Both the position numbers and the translations under genes were made by a program. Below, piece by piece: positions 60,127 through 64,000 of a stretch of DNA of 64,000 nucleotides. The notes below the pieces were generated by a model. That model worked only from the letters and a program-made list of their open reading frames with translations, was not told the DNA's origin and ran no database searches. Source of the stretch: Chryseobacterium indologenes (lineage in GTDB: Bacteria > Bacteroidota > Bacteroidia > Flavobacteriales > Weeksellaceae). The stretch covers positions 3,658,001 to 3,722,000 of the forward strand of contig CP065590.1 of NCBI GenBank assembly GCA_016025055.1, read 5' to 3'. Numbering within the stretch: position 1 is the stretch's first letter; every line of letters starts with the position of its first letter.

Positions 60127-61113
60127 TTATCCTCCTATTGTGGCCATAGACTGATGAACAGATGAATTGCCGGAATTCAGTTTCTCAGCTTCCCATCCGT
60201 CTTTTGGCTTTTTGTGTATATTGTTGATAATTATATTTTTAAGCTCCTCATCTGTTTTTCCTGAGCGGATTTCATCTTTTAAATTGATACCACCCCCTTC
60301 ATACAGGCAGTTTCTGAGCAGTCCCGAAGGAGTAATCCTGATCCGGTTACAATCTCCGCAGAAGGAGCGGGTGTAGGCGGCAATGATCCCTATATTTCCT
60401 GAGAATCCGGGTATTTTATAATGATATGCCGTTGAGCTTTGCGGATCCTGTATTTTTTCGATTTCCGGGAAGCAACTTTTGATATGACTGTAAATTTGGG
60501 GATAATTCCACTTCAGAGATATTTCGGTATCATCACCATTGAAAGGCATTTCTTCAATAAAACGAACATCTACCGGAAGATCTTTCGTAAGCTCAGCCAG
60601 AGGAATAATATCTTCAGTATTCTTCCCTTCCATGACCACTGTATTAATTTTTACTTTAATATGGTGTTTTAATAAGCTATCCAGGGTCTTCATGACCTTA
60701 TCATAGCTTTTTCGGCGGGTAATCCTGAAAAAACGTTCTTCATTCAGTGTATCAAGGCTGAGATTAACCGATTGTATCCCGAATTGTTTGAGTTGAGGGA
60801 TATATTGCTCAGTAAGCAGCCCGTTGGTTGTTAAACTTAGGTCGGTAAGCCCTTCAAGTTGTGATATTTTTTCAATGAGGCTAATGCAGTTTTTGCGTAC
60901 AAACGGTTCTCCACCGGTTATTCTGATCTTATCAACCCCAAGCATTGCGAAAACTGAGCATATTCTGAGCATTTCTTCATCGGTCATCAATTCGCGTTGT
61001 TTGATCCATGAAAGGCCGCTTTCCGGCATACAGTAGGTACAACGGAGGTTGCAGCGGTCAACGACAGCCAGTCTGAGATAATTAATATGTCTTCCGAATT
61101 TATCTGTTAACAT
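60127..61113 (-). CDS. moaA: GTP 3',8-cyclase MoaA
   Basis: A 328-residue radical-SAM enzyme with the CNLRCTYCMPESG cluster motif (CxxxCxxC), ITGGEPFVRKNC, the LSLTTNGLLTEQYIPQLK region, and the C-terminal [4Fe-4S] motif CGDCNRIRITPSGLLRNCLY that binds GTP. It ends in GG (ATIGG), as MoaA should. It makes the first intermediate of the Moco route. The frame opens at 61281, but MLTDKFGRHINYLRL at 61113 is the conserved start and the upstream part has no family similarity. First gene of the - strand operon. Confidence 0.95.
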   Translation of the reverse strand: MLTDKFGRHINYLRLAVVDRCNLRCTYCMPESGLSWIKQRELMTDEEMLRICSVFAMLGVDKIRITGGEPFVRKNCISLIEKISQLEGLTDLSLTTNGLLTEQYIPQLKQFGIQSVNLSLDTLNEERFFRITRRKSYDKVMKTLDSLLKHHIKVKINTVVMEGKNTEDIIPLAELTKDLPVDVRFIEEMPFNGDDTEISLKWNYPQIYSHIKSCFPEIEKIQDPQSSTAYHYKIPGFSGNIGIIAAYTRSFCGDCNRIRITPSGLLRNCLYEGGGINLKDEIRSGKTDEELKNIIINNIHKKPKDGWEAEKLNSGNSSVHQSMATIGG

Positions 61114-61425
61114 AAGGACGGGAAATATGAACCCTATACAAATATACTTATTGTTTTGGCCATAACCCAAAAAACTCAGTACTGAATGATGGTTATGGAT
61201 GGGATGGTTGTAAGTGACTGATAATGATCGGTTAATCTCTTTTTTTGTAGGTGTTGAATTCATTTTTAGATTATAATTCATGATATTTTGTGTTAAAAGA
61301 TGATATTCATGTCACGGTTTCGGATATTCATAAGAGGGCGGGACTGTGTATATTTGCAGGCGCTAATTATTTACCGGATATTTCATAAATTGGTATAGAA
61401 TATAAAGGGCTGTAGTCAAACATAT
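61114..61425. other. Divergent promoter region of moaA and the AraC regulator
   Basis: The 312-base gap contains TATATTTG at 61349-61356 on the + strand, a likely -7 element for the AraC gene (leader about 65 bases). I see no Moco riboswitch-like structure by eye and no ORF that must be real. Confidence 0.5.
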
Positions 61426-62295
61426 ATGATAATAGATAAAACACTGATCAATAAAACCTCAGTAGAAGAGGTATATAATAAAGGAATAGATGTTGTTTTT
61501 CAGGATGAGATCAATGCTGAATCACTCAACTTTTTTCCTGACAATTCGTTTACGATCATTTTAATTGATCAATGTGATCATGGGAAGTGTCATACAGGTT
61601 TGGGAAAATATGATCTGGAGGATCAGCAGTTATTTATTCATCTTCCCAAAAGAGATTATAAGTGGGATTTACCTCCCCATACAAAAGGAAGAAGGCTGAT
61701 TATCAAAGACTCTGTATTGAAAACATTTTCTCCTACCCTTAAATTTACTTTTTCTTCCTACAGCAAGTATGAAATGATAAAGCCCGATAAGGAAACTTAT
61801 TACAGATTTAGCCTGGAATTTAATGCAATCCGGAAAGAAATTCTTGCAGATAATGTTTTTCCGGAGCTTATCAATGCAAGAGTGCGCCTTTTGGCTCTCA
61901 TTATTAATTTATGGGTAGAACATGCTTACGGGAATAAAGCGTTGAATACACCTGATAACCTTGCTTTTCGTTTTCATATGCTGGTTGACAAAAACTTTAA
62001 AACTCAGAAGAATGTAGCTTTTTATGCCAAGGAATTGTGCATTACGCCTAATTATCTTGGTGTGATCTGTAGAAAACAGCATGGCATATCGCCATTGGAA
62101 TTTATTAAAGAAAGAATTATTCTGGAAGCTAAAAATTTACTCCACAGTTCTGACAAATCCATTAAAGAGATCGCTTTTGAATTGGGATTCCAGAATTTTT
62201 CCCATTTCTCTTATCTTTTTAGGGTAAAAACAGGCTGTACTCCAAAAGCCTATCGGAAAAAACTCGAAAATACTGCTAGAGAAGGGGAGTTTTAA
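61426..62295 (+). CDS. AraC-family transcriptional regulator
   Basis: A 289-residue regulator with an N-terminal cupin-like sensor part (FTIILIDQCDHGKCHTGLGK, QQLFIHLPKRDYKWDLPPHT) and a C-terminal AraC DNA-binding domain (about 190-283: VAFYAKELCITPNYLGVICR, IKEIAFELGFQNFSHFSYLF, then KTGCTPKAYRK). The inducer is not known. It is convergent with the phzF-like gene, overlapping by 4 bases at the stops, so it does not share a promoter with that gene; its target may be elsewhere. Confidence 0.88.
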   Translation: MIIDKTLINKTSVEEVYNKGIDVVFQDEINAESLNFFPDNSFTIILIDQCDHGKCHTGLGKYDLEDQQLFIHLPKRDYKWDLPPHTKGRRLIIKDSVLKTFSPTLKFTFSSYSKYEMIKPDKETYYRFSLEFNAIRKEILADNVFPELINARVRLLALIINLWVEHAYGNKALNTPDNLAFRFHMLVDKNFKTQKNVAFYAKELCITPNYLGVICRKQHGISPLEFIKERIILEAKNLLHSSDKSIKEIAFELGFQNFSHFSYLFRVKTGCTPKAYRKKLENTAREGEF

Positions 62296-63203
62296 ATAGA
62301 AATTATCGTCCTGAATACGCTTACAGCATTTCCTGTAATTTGAATGATATCAGGCTTACTGTTTTTTATACTGACCTTAACATGGACTTTTCCAACACGG
62401 TTAATAGCCTCACCTTGCTCACCTGTAAATTCAAAAGTGTCACCGGATACTTCTATGATTTTATTGTGAATAAGATAACCTCCCAATGGCCCATTGGCAT
62501 TACCTGTTACAGGATCTTCCGAAATTCCTATTGCCGGAGCAAACATTCTTCCACAGATGAATACGTCTTTATCATCAGAATCAAAAGTAAACACGAAATA
62601 TCCGTTGCATCCAATTTCCTTACTGAGTTCTATTAAAGAAGCCATGTCCGGGTTAAGTTGGTTTAAAGTCTTTCTGCTTTTGATTCCGATCATAACTTTT
62701 GAATGCCCTGTAGAAGCAATTTGCATCGGGCATTTTTCATCCAGGTCATCTGTCGATATTCCCAGTGCCTGTGCAATATTTTGCGTAGTTGACAGGTCAA
62801 AAGCTGGGCCCAGAAGAAAACTTCCCTGGGTCATTGTGATTTGGTAATCATTATCCTTTTTGTCAATAGAGATAGGCAAAATGCCAACCTGAGTATTGAT
62901 CCTGATCGTACAGGAATCCAATTGATCTTCTACCGCCTTTGCATAAAGGGCCCCAATAGTAGCATGCCCGCAGATAGGAACTTCTACAGTGGGAGTAAAA
63001 TATCGCACGTGATAGTCGAAGTCATTTTCCGGAACATCAGGTGTAAAGATAAATGCCGTTTCCGAATTATTAAGTTCTCTGGCAATAAGCTGCATTTCTT
63101 CAGTGGTCAGATTTTCAGCATTTAATACTACTCCTGCAGGGTTTCCTTTGAATTTTTCTTTCGTAAAAGAATCAATCTGATAAACAATTACTTCCTTCAT
63201 CAT
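62292..63203 (-). CDS. PhzF-family isomerase
   Basis: A 303-residue protein of the PhzF/YddE diaminopimelate-epimerase-like fold: QIDSFTKEKFKGNPAGVVLN, NNSETAFIFTP with the catalytic Glu in ETAF, RYFTPTVEVPICGHATIGAL with the CGHAT motif, and ISEDPVTGNANGPLGGYLI. PhzF itself isomerises dihydrohydroxyanthranilate; no phenazine genes are here, so the substrate is unknown and the common database name should not be taken as function. It is 74 bases from the Tet(X)-like gene and in the same direction. Confidence 0.9.
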   Translation of the reverse strand: MMKEVIVYQIDSFTKEKFKGNPAGVVLNAENLTTEEMQLIARELNNSETAFIFTPDVPENDFDYHVRYFTPTVEVPICGHATIGALYAKAVEDQLDSCTIRINTQVGILPISIDKKDNDYQITMTQGSFLLGPAFDLSTTQNIAQALGISTDDLDEKCPMQIASTGHSKVMIGIKSRKTLNQLNPDMASLIELSKEIGCNGYFVFTFDSDDKDVFICGRMFAPAIGISEDPVTGNANGPLGGYLIHNKIIEVSGDTFEFTGEQGEAINRVGKVHVKVSIKNSKPDIIQITGNAVSVFRTIISI

Positions 63204-63276
63204 AGGGGATTAAGTTCAAAGTAAAGATAGAGATAAATACGGTACGAAATATCCTCTGCAAAGGAAAATATATACT

Positions 63277-64000
63277 TTAAGATATGAACTTCCGGAAAGA
63301 AAAATCAGTTTGCCGCATTTCTATTTCGTTTTTTGATGATGAAAACTGGGCTGCAGTAGCGTAGATAAACATTTGTTGTTCGTAATCATAAATAGCTTCA
63401 TGCAGAGAAATAAACTTCCCGTCAGTTAAATTGTCAGATAATGTCAAAGCGTCAACCAATCCGATATTGACTCCCTGGCCGGCAAACGGAGGCATCAGAT
63501 GGGCTGCGTCTCCTATAAGGGTGATAGGCAAGGGGCGATTGTCTTTCCAGGGTGTATTCAAAGGTAATTTTCTTGTTGGTAAACTCCAGAATGATGATGT
63601 GGCCCGGAATAAGTCAAGATACAGGTGATGCCAATCGGAAAATTTTTCGCAAAGAAACTCACCTATGCTTTGAGTATCGTGGGCATTGAATCTGTAATCC
63701 CCGGAATTTTTAAAAATGATACCATAAGTGAGTGCACCGTTATTATCAGGATTAATGACGATCAGGTTACCCTGATAAGCGGTCATCAACCGGTTACCAT
63801 TGCATACTTTATAAAATTCCGGACAATCTTTTTCTGGCTCGGGAATATCGCCCTGGATGATAAGGGTTCCGGTATCTTCCACCTGAGTGTCCGTCACGTA
63901 CTTTCTTATTCCCGACATTCCTCCATTGGCGATGATGATAAGATCTGCGGCAGACTGTGTCCCATTTTCAAAAGACATTATCCATTTTTTGTCATGAACT
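63277..64000 (-). CDS. Tet(X)-like FAD-dependent monooxygenase, 5' truncated by window edge
   Basis: The frame is open to the window end, so about the first third of the protein is missing; visible are about 240 residues. They contain ADLIIIANGGMSGIRKYVTD, VCNGNRLMTAYQGNLIVINP, NNGALTYGIIFKNSGDYRF, and the FAD motif LIGDAAHLMPPFAGQGVNIG, with DALTLSDNLTDGKF and YEQQMFIYATAAQ to the end. These match the Tet(X) tetracycline-inactivating enzyme group rather than a generic PHBH monooxygenase. Tet(X) hydroxylates tetracyclines at C11a with NADPH and oxygen. Chromosomal relatives are known in Flavobacteriia; whether this one acts on tetracyclines is not proved by sequence. Confidence 0.88.
   Translation of the reverse strand, partial: VHDKKWIMSFENGTQSAADLIIIANGGMSGIRKYVTDTQVEDTGTLIIQGDIPEPEKDCPEFYKVCNGNRLMTAYQGNLIVINPDNNGALTYGIIFKNSGDYRFNAHDTQSIGEFLCEKFSDWHHLYLDLFRATSSFWSLPTRKLPLNTPWKDNRPLPITLIGDAAHLMPPFAGQGVNIGLVDALTLSDNLTDGKFISLHEAIYDYEQQMFIYATAAQFSSSKNEIEMRQTDFSFRKFIS

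Noticed and set aside
49363..61113. Horizontal island boundaries around the molybdenum block
   Set aside because: No tRNA, integrase, direct repeats or clear composition change was seen at the edges.
61114..61281. N-terminal extension of MoaA or a Moco riboswitch in the leader
   Set aside because: The extension has no MoaA similarity, and I could not see a conserved riboswitch fold by eye.
1..64000. CRISPR arrays, rRNA genes, insertion sequences
   Set aside because: No regularly spaced repeats, rRNA-like sequence or transposase was recognised on either strand.

Overview
The window looks like a chromosomal segment of a Bacteroidota member of the Weeksellaceae, most likely Chryseobacterium or a close relative. 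The basis is low G+C, several TTTG-N17/19-TAnnTTTG promoters (the Bacteroidota sigma-A type), a type VI-iii Hcp/VgrG/Rhs set, two S74-type tail-fibre-domain secreted proteins, an astacin lipoprotein and a Tet(X)-like monooxygenase. No phage, plasmid backbone, IS element, rRNA or CRISPR array is visible; there is one tRNA (Ser-UGA).

Layout. 1-4.5 kb: the 3' part of a UvrA-like ATPase, then an ECF41-type sigma factor with a convergent-free operon of FMN azoreductase and NTF2-like proteins; the sigma gene and the azoreductase gene carry matching ECF41-like promoters. 4.5-11 kb: a giant secreted protein with four repeated modules, preceded by a tail-fibre-domain protein. 11-19 kb: TetR regulator, membrane protein, JmjC/cupin_8 protein, M1 aminopeptidase, PutP symporter, an MFS remnant facing an HxlR regulator. 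19-25.5 kb: luciferase-like oxidoreductase, small ATPase, DUF6624, NTF2-like, methyltransferase, a cysteine-rich secreted protein, TPR protein and DinB protein. 25.7-35.5 kb: a T6SS effector island in the order hcp, vgrG, TPR protein, rhs with a C-terminal PD-(D/E)XK-like nuclease toxin, and immunity gene. 35.5-49.4 kb: START-like protein, tRNA-Ser, TCR/Tet-type MFS pump with AraC regulator, second tail-fibre-domain protein, a hidden 37-residue ORF with its own terminator, a TPR-AraC regulator, a TPR-Arr (rifampin ADP-ribosyltransferase) protein, astacin lipoprotein, DUF4377 lipoprotein, class II cyclic-nucleotide phosphodiesterase-like hydrolase and a Dyp peroxidase. 49.5-61.1 kb: a molybdenum cofactor block in two convergent halves, with tauE-moaD-moaE-fdhD-hyp-ydeP-like-SUOX-like-bestrophin on + and moaA-moeA-moaC-mobA-moeB on -. 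61.4-64 kb: AraC regulator, PhzF protein and the 3' part of a Tet(X)-like flavin monooxygenase.

How the genes work together. The moa/moe/mob genes make the pterin cofactor, MobA adds the nucleotide and FdhD supplies sulfur for the YdeP-like enzyme encoded beside them. Hcp and VgrG form the tube and spike that would carry the Rhs nuclease, with the following gene as its antidote. Three probable antibiotic-resistance functions (Arr, Tet pump, Tet(X)-like) are scattered, not clustered, which suggests an intrinsic set.

Data quality. At least nine genes or gene segments are split by single-base length differences in A or T runs, and restoring one base always recovers an intact family-like protein. 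This many homopolymer indels in otherwise undecayed genes points to sequencing error more than gene death, and I annotate these genes as single reconstructed loci.
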